Shown here piece by piece: positions 1-5,230 of a stretch of 6,945 nucleotides of DNA; the stretch's first letter is position 1; each line of letters starts with the position of its first letter. The notes beneath the pieces are model-generated. The model was not told where the DNA came from. It did not search any database and saw only the letters and a list, made by a program, of their open reading frames with translations. Origin of the DNA: Actinomycetospora sp. (GTDB lineage: Bacteria > Actinomycetota > Actinomycetes > Mycobacteriales > Pseudonocardiaceae); the NCBI GenBank assembly GCA_025925615.1, contig JAICLN010000230.1, positions 1 to 6,945 on the forward strand, given 5' to 3'. A program made the translations under genes and the position numbers.

Positions 1-2
1 GC

Positions 3-416
3 CGCCTCGCCGAGGAGGACGACAGCATCGACGCCGTCCGCCACGCGCGTACCCACCGCGCCCTGGCCGCCCTCTGGGTCCCCGGCGCGCTGCGCCCCGA
101 GACCGGGGCGGCCTGGGAACGACTGGACCGGACCCACCTGCGGGTGGTTGCGGACGACCTCGACCTGAGGCTGCAGGTCCACCCGCACGGACACGTCCTC
201 GGCGTCCGCACGCAGGGATGGGGCGACCCCTTCGGCACCGGCCTGCCCCGCCGGGCCGAGATCGGCTACGAGGTGCGCGAGTGGCGCACATTCGGCCCCG
301 TCTGCATCCCGGCGACCGTGTCGGTCAGTTGGTTCCCCGGCACGGCTCGCGAGCGCGAGATCGCGCGACTCCAGCTGACGTCGTGGGAGCCCCGGTCGGC
401 GGAGGCGTTCCGATGA
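3..416 (+). CDS. DUF6544-like protein, C-terminal part (5' end outside window)
   Basis: The reading frame is open from position 3 to the TGA at 414-416, giving 137 residues, so the N-terminus lies to the left of the window. The visible part reads ALWVPGALRPETGAAWERLD, then a beta-rich stretch (LRLQVHPHGHVLGVRTQGW), then EIGYEVREWRTFGPVCIPAT and a closing LTSWEP. As I remember the family, this order fits the C-terminal half of DUF6544 (formerly DUF6920): an 'LPSALLP..W' segment, a beta-sheet portion, and 'Y.ef.GvriPt...v.W' near the end. Members are small actinobacterial proteins of unknown function, so no activity is assigned. No signal peptide or membrane segment can be judged because the N-terminus is missing. 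The stop overlaps the ATG of a short following ORF. An internal GTG at 144 is not needed as a start because the frame is open upstream. Confidence 0.62.
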   Translation, partial: RLAEEDDSIDAVRHARTHRALAALWVPGALRPETGAAWERLDRTHLRVVADDLDLRLQVHPHGHVLGVRTQGWGDPFGTGLPRRAEIGYEVREWRTFGPVCIPATVSVSWFPGTAREREIARLQLTSWEPRSAEAFR

Positions 417-535
417 GGCTCTGTCGTGCGGTCCTCCACCGGGACTCCGCCGTGGAGGACGACGCCATGGTCGTCGACGCCGCGATGCGCGTCGCTGCGA
501 AGGCCCGCTCCGCCACCACCGTCGAGGAGGCCTGA
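413..535 (+). CDS. possible 40-aa small protein, coupled to the upstream gene
   Basis: The ATG at 413 overlaps the stop of the preceding gene (ATGA, 413-416). A GGAGG at 401-405 sits 7 nt upstream, and the ORF ends with TGA at 533-535, one base before the GTG of the next gene. It would encode 40 residues with no recognised domain: a basic start (MRLCRAVLHRD), an acidic middle (SAVEDDAMVVD) and a probable helix (AAMRVAAKARSATTVEEA). There is no signal peptide or membrane segment. Its end carries the GAGGAGG (524-530) that serves the following USP gene, so translating it could couple the two neighbours. The frame is also open upstream of 413 as a shadow of the DUF6544-like gene, so openness alone is not evidence. 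It may be a real small protein, a translational bridge or nothing. Confidence 0.42.
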   Translation: MRLCRAVLHRDSAVEDDAMVVDAAMRVAAKARSATTVEEA

Positions 536-536
536 G

Positions 537-1076
537 GTGGAGAGGGCCGCGGGGGATCCGGCCACCACCTCACCCGACGGCGGCGTCGTCGTCGGTCACA
601 GCCGCCACCGCGGTTCCGACGACGCCGTGCTCGTCGCTGCGCACCTCGCGGTGCGGCTCGCCGTCCCGCTGCACGTCGTGCACGTCGTCTCCGCCGAGGA
701 CTTCCCCGTCGACCCCGACTCGTGGAGCTGGGACGCCGAGGGGGCCCGGGCCATCGAGGAGCAGGCGCAGGAGCTGCGCCGGCTGCTGACCGACGTCCTG
801 CTCGTCTGGGACCGCCGCGTCCGGCAGGGCGATCCCGCGACGGTCCTGATGGCGGTCGCCGACGAGGTCGGGGCGCCGTTCGTCGTCGTCGGTACCCACG
901 GGACCGGCCGGGCGCGGGTGGAGAGCGCGCTGCTCGGGCACCGGTCGGTGTCCCACGCCGCGATCGGTCGGGGCGGCCGTCCGGTCCTCGTCGTCCCGGC
1001 GAGGAGCTCGGATACCGAGCGACGGCCGGCCACCGGTCCTCCCGGGCGGCACGAACGCGTCCACGGGGCTCGCTGA
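537..1076 (+). CDS. universal stress protein, single domain, non-canonical ATP loop
   Basis: The GTG at 537 is chosen because GAGGAGG at 524-530 lies 6 nt before it. The ORF is open further upstream, but no better start is seen. The protein has 179 residues. A USP alpha/beta fold is visible: strand 1 VVVGHS (about 18-23), strand 2 LHVVHVVS (about 45-52), a basic-acidic helix (AIEEQAQELRRLL), then VVVGTHG and a final strand PVLVVPA. The nucleotide loop reads G119-TH-G122-11 residues-G134-H135, while the classical USP motif is G-2x-G-9x-G-S/T. The spacing is two longer and Ser/Thr is replaced by His. From memory, some actinobacterial USPs share this longer loop, so ATP binding is uncertain. About 25 polar, Arg/Pro-rich residues follow the fold. 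A cytosolic stress or dormancy role is inferred from the family and neighbours. Confidence 0.85.
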   Translation: MERAAGDPATTSPDGGVVVGHSRHRGSDDAVLVAAHLAVRLAVPLHVVHVVSAEDFPVDPDSWSWDAEGARAIEEQAQELRRLLTDVLLVWDRRVRQGDPATVLMAVADEVGAPFVVVGTHGTGRARVESALLGHRSVSHAAIGRGGRPVLVVPARSSDTERRPATGPPGRHERVHGAR

Positions 1077-1116
1077 CGGGCGCGGCCGACTGGGGACCCC
1101 TCGGCCCGCCGTGCCG

Positions 1117-1467
1117 ATGTCCGACGAGGAGGCCGCCGCGATCGTCACCGACCTCGAGCAGGACGTGCACCGCTTCCTCGAGCGCACGAGCCGCGCTCCC
1201 GCCGTCGTCTACCGGGCCTGCCCGACGGGCCTGCGGGTCGCGTTCCGGGACGGGCCGACGGGCGGTGCCGGGCCGGACGGTCTCACCCGCAGCCCCGGGC
1301 GGCACGACGTCTGCTCGGTGGAGCACGCGACGGAGCACCTGGTGCTCTCCGGGCTCCGGTTCCTGTTCTTCGTCGACCCCGACGGCGACGCCCGGCTGCT
1401 GCACCGCGACGAGGCGGACGGCGTCGTCCTCGTCGACGTCGCCGACGCCACGGCGAGGACCGACTGA
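1117..1467 (+). CDS. DATIN/Rv0079-like ribosome hibernation protein with only C-terminal domains
   Basis: This encodes 116 residues from ATG 1117; a GTG at 1111 in the same frame is an alternative, and neither has a convincing ribosome binding site. Two copies of an S30AE/HPF C-terminal-type unit can be seen. Copy 1 (about 9-43) has DVHRFLE, then AVVYRACPTGLRVAF. Copy 2 (about 66-108) has EHATEHLVLSGLRFLFFVDPD followed by ARLLHRDEADGVVLVDV. HPF C-terminal domains follow the pattern 'A...M...hdFflF.d..tg...VvyRR.dG..GLI', and from memory the last third of Rv0079 has the same two copies, with closely similar strings (DVHLFTD, AVVYRAGPSGLRLA, GLPFLFFTD). The N-terminal ribosome-binding S30AE domain of HPF/RaiA is absent. 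The C-terminal domain of long HPF mediates dimerisation of 70S ribosomes; whether this short form acts on ribosomes, on a partner HPF or elsewhere is unknown. It follows the USP gene by 40 nt. Confidence 0.62.
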   Translation: MSDEEAAAIVTDLEQDVHRFLERTSRAPAVVYRACPTGLRVAFRDGPTGGAGPDGLTRSPGRHDVCSVEHATEHLVLSGLRFLFFVDPDGDARLLHRDEADGVVLVDVADATARTD

Positions 1468-1588
1468 CCCGGTGATCCGGGACCGACGGAGCGACGGTCA
1501 GGACCGTGGAGCCCTGACCCGCCGACCGCCGCCCGGTGGAGGCTGGCCCGGGCCGCGCCGGCGGACCCGGGAACGAGGAGGCGACGCC
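1468..1588. promoter_or_regulatory. intergenic region with inverted repeat, probable promoter of the USP-kinase pair
   Basis: This 121-nt gap precedes the USP gene at 1589. It holds a 6-bp perfect inverted repeat (arms GTCAGG 1497-1502 and CCTGAC 1513-1518), a DosR-like half-site string GGGACCGACGGAGC at 1479-1492 (8 of 14 matches to the published core GGGACTWWAGTCCC, good only in the left half) and a perfect palindrome GGCCCGGGCC near 1545-1554. No clear -10/-35 pair is visible. The GAGGAGG at 1575-1581 belongs to the downstream gene. That the gap carries a promoter is inferred from its length compared with the tight spacing elsewhere. Confidence 0.35.
1497..1518. repeat. inverted repeat GTCAGG-N10-CCTGAC
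   Basis: Perfect 6-bp arms (1497-1502 and 1513-1518) flank a 10-nt centre, AGG/CCT being part of each arm. It lies 30 nt after the DATIN-like stop and 71 nt before the USP start. There is no T-run after it, so a factor-independent terminator is unlikely. An operator, or an mRNA hairpin at the 3' end of the upstream transcript, are both possible. Confidence 0.4.
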
Positions 1589-2104
1589 ATGGACGGGACC
1601 GCGCACCGGCAGGTGCTCGTGGTGGGCGTGGACGGGTCGGCGGGTGCCGACGCCGCGCTGCGCTACACGATGGAGGAGGCGGCGCGCCGCGGCGCGGTGG
1701 TCCGCGCCGTGATGGCGGTCCGGCCGCCCGAGCTGTTCGCGTACGAGGCCTACGTGTTGCCCGACCCCGAGGCGGGACGGGCCGCGGCGGCTGCAAGCAT
1801 CGGCCGGCGGATCGAGGAGCTGCGCGAGCAGTTCGGGCTGACGGCGGAGGCGGAGGCGGAGGCCATCACCGGGTCTCCCGTCGCCGTGCTCGTCGACGCC
1901 GCGCGGGACGCGGACCTCCTGGTCGTGGGCCATCGCGGGCGTGGTGCCTGGGGCAGCGCGCTGCTCGGCTCGGTCGGTCTCGGGGCCGTCCTGCACGCTC
2001 CCTGCCCTGTGACCGTCGTCCCCGGGCCGGCGCCTGTCCGCGAGGAGCCGCGCGCGGCCGTCGCGACACCCTCGGTCCCGCTGCCCGTCGGACCCGTCGC
2101 ATGA
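1589..2104 (+). CDS. universal stress protein, canonical ATP-binding, single domain
   Basis: ATG 1589 is preceded by GAGGAGG (1575-1581) with a 7-nt gap, which fixes the start. The protein has 171 residues. It begins VLVVGVDGS (9-17), the USP strand 1 and loop. An Ala-rich helix and an AEAEAEAI segment follow, and then the complete nucleotide motif G114-HR-G117-9 residues-G127-S128 (GHRGRGAWGSALLGS), followed by HAPCPVTVVPG. This is the full G-2x-G-9x-G-S/T signature, so ATP binding is well supported. About 25 Pro/Val/Arg-rich residues form a tail (after about 147). The stop overlaps the ATG of the kinase gene (ATGA 2101-2104), so the two are translationally coupled. In M. tuberculosis the USP Rv2005c likewise directly precedes Rv2004c, although Rv2005c has two USP domains. 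It is likely a cytosolic energy or dormancy sensor for the pair. Confidence 0.93.
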   Translation: MDGTAHRQVLVVGVDGSAGADAALRYTMEEAARRGAVVRAVMAVRPPELFAYEAYVLPDPEAGRAAAAASIGRRIEELREQFGLTAEAEAEAITGSPVAVLVDAARDADLLVVGHRGRGAWGSALLGSVGLGAVLHAPCPVTVVPGPAPVREEPRAAVATPSVPLPVGPVA

Positions 2105-3582
2105 CCGTCGGCCTCGACGCGGACGTGCGCGAGACCCACACCGCTGTGCTGTGGTTCCTCGGAGACCGCGTCCACAAGCTCAAGAAGCCGGTGGACCTCG
2201 GCTTCTGCGACTTCACCACGGTGGCGGCCCGCCGCGAGGCCTGTGAGCGGGAGGTCGCACTCAACTCGCGCCTGAGCCCGGAGGCCTACCTCGGGGCGGA
2301 GACGTTGCTCGACCCGGACGGCTCGGTCGCGGACCACTTCGTGCTCATGCGCCGGATGCCCGCCGAGCGCAGTCTCGGTGAACTCGTCCGCTCCGGCGGC
2401 CACGTCGACGACGAGCTCCGGGCCGTCGCACGCCGGCTCACGGCGTTCCACTCGGTGGCCCGACGCGGACCGGAGGTGACCCGGGAGGGCCGCGTCGACG
2501 CCCTCGCCCGGCGCTGGGAGGGTGTCCTCGACGGCCTGCGGCGCCACGCCGGCGGCCTGCTCGACGCCGACGAGGTCGAGCGGACCTCGACCCTGGCCAC
2601 CCGTTTCCTCGCCGGTCGCGGGCCCCTGTTCGACTCGCGCTGCGAGGCGGGGCGGATCGTCGACGGCCACGGCGACTTGCTGGCCGACGACGTGTTCTGT
2701 CTCGGGATGGGGCCGCTCCTCCTCGACTGCCTCGAGTTCGACGACTCGCTTCGCTACGTCGACACCCTTGACGACGCCGCGTTCCTCGCCATGGACCTCG
2801 AGCACCACGGCGGCCCCGCCGTCGGCGACCGTTTCCTGCAGCTCTACGGCGAGTTCTCGGGGGACCGGTGGCCGGTCGCCCTGTCCCACCACTACCGCGC
2901 CTACCGGGCCGCGACCCGCGCCGCGGTGACGGCCGTCCGGGTCGACCAGGGCGGGCCGGGCGCCGACGCCGCGCGCGCGCTCCTCTCCCTGGCCCGACGG
3001 CACCTCGAGGCCGGTCAGGTCCGGTTGGTCCTCGTCGGCGGCCTGCCCGGCACCGGGAAGTCGACCGTGGCGGACGGACTGGCCGACCGCCTCGGCGCCG
3101 TCGTGGTCTCCAGCGACCCGCTCCGCAAGGAACTCGCCGGGTTGGCGCCCTCCGACTCCGCCGCCACGGACTACGGCGAGGGCCTCTACTCCGCCGAGCA
3201 CACCGCCGCGACGTACGCGGCGATGAGGGAGCGGGCGGCCGAGCTCCTCGCCCGGGGCGAGTCCGTCGTCCTCGACGCCTCCTGGACCGACGCCGACGAG
3301 CGCGCCCGCGCCGAGGGGCTGGCCGCGGGCGCGGGCGCCGAGCTCACGTGCCTGGAGTGCCGGGCCCCGCGCGAGGTCACGGAGCCGCGGATCCTGGCCC
3401 GGCGCGGCTCCGCCTCCGATGCGTCACCCCTGGTGGCCGCCGTGATGTCGATCGAGGCCGACCCGTGGCCCGAAGCCATCGCGATCGACACCCTCGGGCC
3501 GGCCGAGGCCGCGATCGACCTCGCGGTGGCCGAGGTGCACGAACCGCATCGGCACGCGTCCTGGACCGTCGTCGGCCGCTGA
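2101..3582 (+). CDS. APH-like domain fused to P-loop kinase (Rv2004c family)
   Basis: This protein has 493 residues, very close to Rv2004c of M. tuberculosis (about 500). The N-terminal half (about 1-290) is a phosphotransferase-like fold: VHKLKKPVDLGF (24-35) with a candidate nucleotide-contacting Lys, the catalytic-loop equivalent GHGDLLADDVF (189-199) and the metal-site equivalent LLDCLEFDD (207-215). The C-terminal half (about 305-480) is an AAA_33/zeta-toxin-like kinase: Walker A GGLPGTGKST (313-322, K320), SSDPLRKEL shortly after, and SVVLDASW as the likely Walker B region. The family has no settled substrate; Rv2004c is a DosR-regulon gene. In the catalytic loop the usual Asn of APH enzymes (HGDLHxxN) is Asp (D197); as I recall this is normal in the family, so it need not mean loss of activity. 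The start overlaps the upstream USP stop (ATGA) with no separate ribosome binding site. It is cytosolic, with no signal or membrane segments. Confidence 0.92.
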   Translation: MTVGLDADVRETHTAVLWFLGDRVHKLKKPVDLGFCDFTTVAARREACEREVALNSRLSPEAYLGAETLLDPDGSVADHFVLMRRMPAERSLGELVRSGGHVDDELRAVARRLTAFHSVARRGPEVTREGRVDALARRWEGVLDGLRRHAGGLLDADEVERTSTLATRFLAGRGPLFDSRCEAGRIVDGHGDLLADDVFCLGMGPLLLDCLEFDDSLRYVDTLDDAAFLAMDLEHHGGPAVGDRFLQLYGEFSGDRWPVALSHHYRAYRAATRAAVTAVRVDQGGPGADAARALLSLARRHLEAGQVRLVLVGGLPGTGKSTVADGLADRLGAVVVSSDPLRKELAGLAPSDSAATDYGEGLYSAEHTAATYAAMRERAAELLARGESVVLDASWTDADERARAEGLAAGAGAELTCLECRAPREVTEPRILARRGSASDASPLVAAVMSIEADPWPEAIAIDTLGPAEAAIDLAVAEVHEPHRHASWTVVGR

Positions 3583-3618
3583 CCCGCGGACCCCCCGATG
3601 AGCGAGGAAGGACCCGCC

Positions 3619-4428
3619 ATGCGCCCCACCCGAGTGGCGGAGGCGGGGACGGCCCGCGTCCCGGCCACGGCGATCCGGGCGAGCCGGCTCGGCGTCGTGC
3701 TGGGTGGTCGCTGGGTCCTCCGGGACGTCGGGTTCGCGGTCGGCGGCGGGCGGGTGACCGGTCTGCTGGGCCCCAGCGGGTGCGGCAAGACGACGCTGAT
3801 GCGTTGCGTCGTCGGGGTGCAGGAGCTCGCCGCGGGGCGGGTCGAGGTGCTCGGCGCCCGGGCGGGCTCGGCGGCCCTGCGACGCCAGGTGGGCTACACC
3901 ACCCAGTCGGCCGCGGTCTACGGCGACCTCACCGTGCGGGCCAACGTCCGGTACTTCGCGGCCCTGCACGGTCTCACCGGGCGGGCCGCCGATCGGGCGG
4001 TCGCCGAGGTCGGTCTCACCCCGCTCCTCGACCGGCGCGTGGGCACCTTGTCGGGCGGTCAGCGGGCGCGGGCCTCGTTGGTGTGCGCGCTGGTGGCCCG
4101 GCCCCGGGTGCTCGTGCTGGACGAACCGACCGCGGTCGGGTTGGTGAGGACGGCGCCGAAGTCGTGGAGCTCGGCGCGCCCGGTGGCCGGGGTCACCGTC
4201 GAGCCCACGAGGTGTTGCATCCACATGGTAGACGGTGATGATCCCGAACTGTCACCGCGCGAGGTCCAGCGCCCTTCGGGTCCGTGTCCGCACCGTGTCT
4301 CGGTGTGGCGCCCGGAGGCAGCCTGGGTCGCGGCACCCCTGGTGATCAGGGCCGGACGTCCTCCCGGAGGTCCCGGCGGGCCGGGTCGCCCGGCGCGGCT
4401 CCCGTGGCCGCACGGTCCGCCCCGGTGA
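3619..4428 (+). pseudogene. ABC transporter ATPase (DrrA/NodI type), disrupted after Walker B
   Basis: ATG 3619 is preferred because GAGGAAGG (3604-3611) sits 7 nt upstream; ATG 3598 in the same frame has no such site. The ATPase core is intact up to about residue 175: Walker A GPSGCGKTT (51-59), Q-loop YTTQ (Q96), signature LSGGQ (144-148) and Walker B VLVLDEPT (164-171). The next residues should be the D-loop and 'GLDPxLR...SSHxMDEA', but they read AVGLVRTAPKSWSS, with no D-loop Asp and no recognisable switch-His segment. The last 100 residues are Pro/Arg/Gly-rich and look like out-of-frame coding. A faint resemblance persists at TRCCIHMVDGDD (about 197-208) to the family's 'RCDRLLLMRDG' segment, so an internal deletion or frameshift is possible as well as replacement by foreign sequence. 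No permease follows, and the ORF runs 83 nt into the convergent CBS gene. Loss of function is inferred. Confidence 0.72.
4233..4257. repeat. inverted repeat CGGTGA-N13-TCACCG in the degenerate stretch
   Basis: Perfect 6-bp arms at 4233-4238 and 4252-4257 with a 13-nt centre (TGATCCCGAACTG). It lies inside the part of the ABC ORF that no longer looks like an ATPase. This patch (about 4212-4254) is less G+C-rich than its surroundings. It could be a relict operator, a recombination scar or chance. Confidence 0.3.
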
Positions 4429-4798
4429 GGCCGGCGAGCACGTCGGTGGCGGTCACGATGCCGACGACCACGCCGTCGTCCATGACGAGCGCGGCGTCCG
4501 TGCCGCCGGCCAGGATCGCGCGGGCGGTGGCGGGGGCGTCGGCGCCGAGCGGGACGGTCGGCGCCGGTCGTCGCGCGATCGGGCCGACCGGACCCGCGAC
4601 ACCGTCGACGGCGGCGGCGACGAGGTCCACGTCGACGAGCACACCGAGGCAGCGGCCGCGGCTCACGACCGGGAGGTGCCGCACCCGCGCGCGGTGCATG
4701 AGACCCAGCGCCTGCGCAACCGTCGTGGTGTCGTGCACGACCCGGACCGGGCGACTCGGGTCGATCACGACCTCACGGAGGGCGGCGTCGGGGTCCAT
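4346..4798 (-). CDS. two-CBS-domain protein (Hrp1/Rv2626c-like)
   Basis: The start is the ATG at 4798-4796 on the minus strand, preceded by AGGAGG (plus-strand 4804-4809) with a 5-nt gap. The protein has 150 residues, against 143 for Hrp1 (Rv2626c) of M. tuberculosis. CBS 1 (about 10-65) contains VVHDTTTVAQALGLMHRARV, then RHLPVVSRGRCLGVLVDVDLV. CBS 2 (about 80-130) contains APTVPLGADAPATARAILAG, then AALVMDDGVVVGIVTATDVL. Both show the family pattern of a disordered-strand-helix start followed by 'xLPVVd..G.lvGivt..Dl'. There is nothing beyond a short charged tail, so this is a stand-alone Bateman module that probably binds an adenine nucleotide and signals energy state; the ligand cannot be read from sequence. 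It is transcribed against its neighbours, with its 3' end overlapping the broken ABC ORF and its promoter in the shared 4799-5230 region. Hrp1 is among the most strongly induced DosR targets. Confidence 0.9.
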   Translation of the reverse strand: MDPDAALREVVIDPSRPVRVVHDTTTVAQALGLMHRARVRHLPVVSRGRCLGVLVDVDLVAAAVDGVAGPVGPIARRPAPTVPLGADAPATARAILAGGTDAALVMDDGVVVGIVTATDVLAGLTGADRAATGAAPGDPARRDLREDVRP

Positions 4799-4894
4799 GT
4801 CTGCCTCCTAAGCACGGGGACGGGTGCGATACGACCCCAGCTCGTCGCGCGCGGGCGCCCGTGCCGGACGACCCGGGGTCGTGGGCCGGGAGTC

Positions 4895-4912
4895 GGGACC
4901 CCTCGCGGTCCC
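4895..4912. repeat. inverted repeat GGGACC-N6-GGTCCC
   Basis: Perfect 6-bp arms (4895-4900, 4907-4912) separated by CCTCGC. The half-site equals the left half of the DosR core (GGGAC), but the spacing between halves is wider than in the published 20-bp DosR palindrome. It is 97-114 nt upstream of the CBS start codon. An operator role is inferred only. Confidence 0.4.
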
Positions 4913-4926
4913 TGGGCCCTGGGCGC

Positions 4927-4949
4927 CAACGGTCCCGGCACCACCGTTG
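4927..4949. repeat. inverted repeat CAACGGT-N9-ACCGTTG, operator-like
   Basis: Perfect 7-bp arms (4927-4933, 4943-4949) around CCCGGCACC, with a centre-to-centre distance of 16 nt. It overlaps a minus-strand string GGGACCGTTGGCGC (4936-4923) that matches 9 of 14 positions of the DosR core. Arm length and spacing suit a dimeric helix-turn-helix regulator. Confidence 0.4.
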
Positions 4950-4988
4950 CCGGTTGCGCTGCCACGCGGACCTCCCTGGTCGCTGAGG

Positions 4989-5018
4989 GCGGACCCCGCG
5001 GGGGGACACGGGGTCCGC
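4989..5018. repeat. 10-bp perfect inverted repeat (GCGGACCCCG / CGGGGTCCGC)
   Basis: The arms 4989-4998 and 5009-5018 are fully complementary, with a 10-nt G-rich loop (4999-5008). This is the longest perfect inverted repeat I found in the window. No T-run follows on either strand, and no gene ends here, so a terminator is unlikely. It could be an operator, or a hairpin in a long CBS leader if transcription starts to its right. Confidence 0.5.
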
Positions 5019-5118
5019 GAGAAGAGCAAACCCCCTGATCCACTCGTCGGCGAGGGTCACGGGGCCGTATGCCGGGGCCGGGCGACCTGGCGGCGTCCGG
5101 CAGCGAGGCCGGCGCACC

Positions 5119-5133
5119 GGGCCGAAGGGGCCC
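5119..5133. promoter_or_regulatory. candidate DosR/DevR-like box upstream of flavodoxin
   Basis: The plus strand reads GGGCCGAAGGGGCCC. Against the core GGGACTWWAGTCCC, the first 14 bases match at 9 positions. The centre lies about 50 nt upstream of a transcription start predicted from TATATC (5165-5170), a distance that would suit an activator. The region is very GC-rich, so a chance match is quite possible. Confidence 0.25.
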
Positions 5134-5164
5134 TACGGACTCGAGCAAGAGGACCGACGACCGG

Positions 5165-5170
5165 TATATC
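5165..5170 (+). promoter_or_regulatory. possible -10 element (TATATC) of the flavodoxin operon
   Basis: This is the only AT-rich hexamer in the 300 nt before the flavodoxin gene. It lies 61 nt upstream of the GTG. No TTGACA-like -35 occurs 16-19 nt before it (CGAGCA region), which would fit an activator-dependent promoter. Confidence 0.35.
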
Positions 5171-5230
5171 CGACGGGCTGCCCGGCCACGGTGGTCGCGA
5201 CGAGGAGATCGGTTCTTGAGGAGGGCAACC

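Larger units (their letters stand above)
4799..5230. promoter_or_regulatory. 432-nt divergent intergenic region between CBS and flavodoxin genes
   Basis: No convincing gene is present: ORFs on both strands are Pro/Arg/Gly-rich, lack ribosome binding sites and show no family motif. It holds the ribosome binding sites of both flanking genes (4804-4809 minus; 5218-5225 plus), three perfect inverted repeats (4895-4912, 4927-4949, 4989-5018) and repeated GGGACC/GGTCCC-type half-sites (4895, 4907, 4931, 4991, 5010). The only AT-rich -10-like hexamer on the plus strand is TATATC at 5165-5170. On the minus strand GTCGTATCGC (around plus 4824-4833) is the best but weak -10 candidate. Its length, against the ATGA coupling seen elsewhere, suggests two divergent regulated promoters. 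Confidence 0.55.

Noticed and set aside
1093..1107. GGGACCCCTCGGCCC just upstream of the DATIN-like gene as a DosR box
   Set aside because: The spacing is one base too long for the palindrome and it lies only about 10 nt before the start codon, too close for an activator site unless the mRNA is leaderless.
325..1404. Minus-strand open frame of 359 codons, Arg/Pro/Gly-rich
   Set aside because: Low-complexity composition typical of antisense frames in high-GC DNA; it opposes recognisable plus-strand genes.
1750..3201. Long open frame on the minus strand (483 codons) antisense to the USP and kinase genes
   Set aside because: It is a GC-skew shadow: the opposite strand encodes the fully recognisable USP and APH-kinase domains, and this frame has no family motif or ribosome binding site.
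3598..3600. Upstream ATG as start of the ABC ATPase
   Set aside because: No ribosome binding site before it, whereas ATG 3619 has GAGGAAGG 7 nt upstream.
2868..4238. Plus-strand open frame of 456 codons overlapping the kinase and ABC genes
   Set aside because: Arg/Gly-rich out-of-frame reading of two recognisable genes.
4989..5018. Hairpin as a factor-independent terminator
   Set aside because: No T-run on either strand, and both flanking genes start, rather than end, next to this region.
4765..5148. Minus-strand ORF in the divergent region
   Set aside because: Pro/Arg-rich with no ribosome binding site; the CBS gene start at 4798 with AGGAGG lies inside it in another frame.
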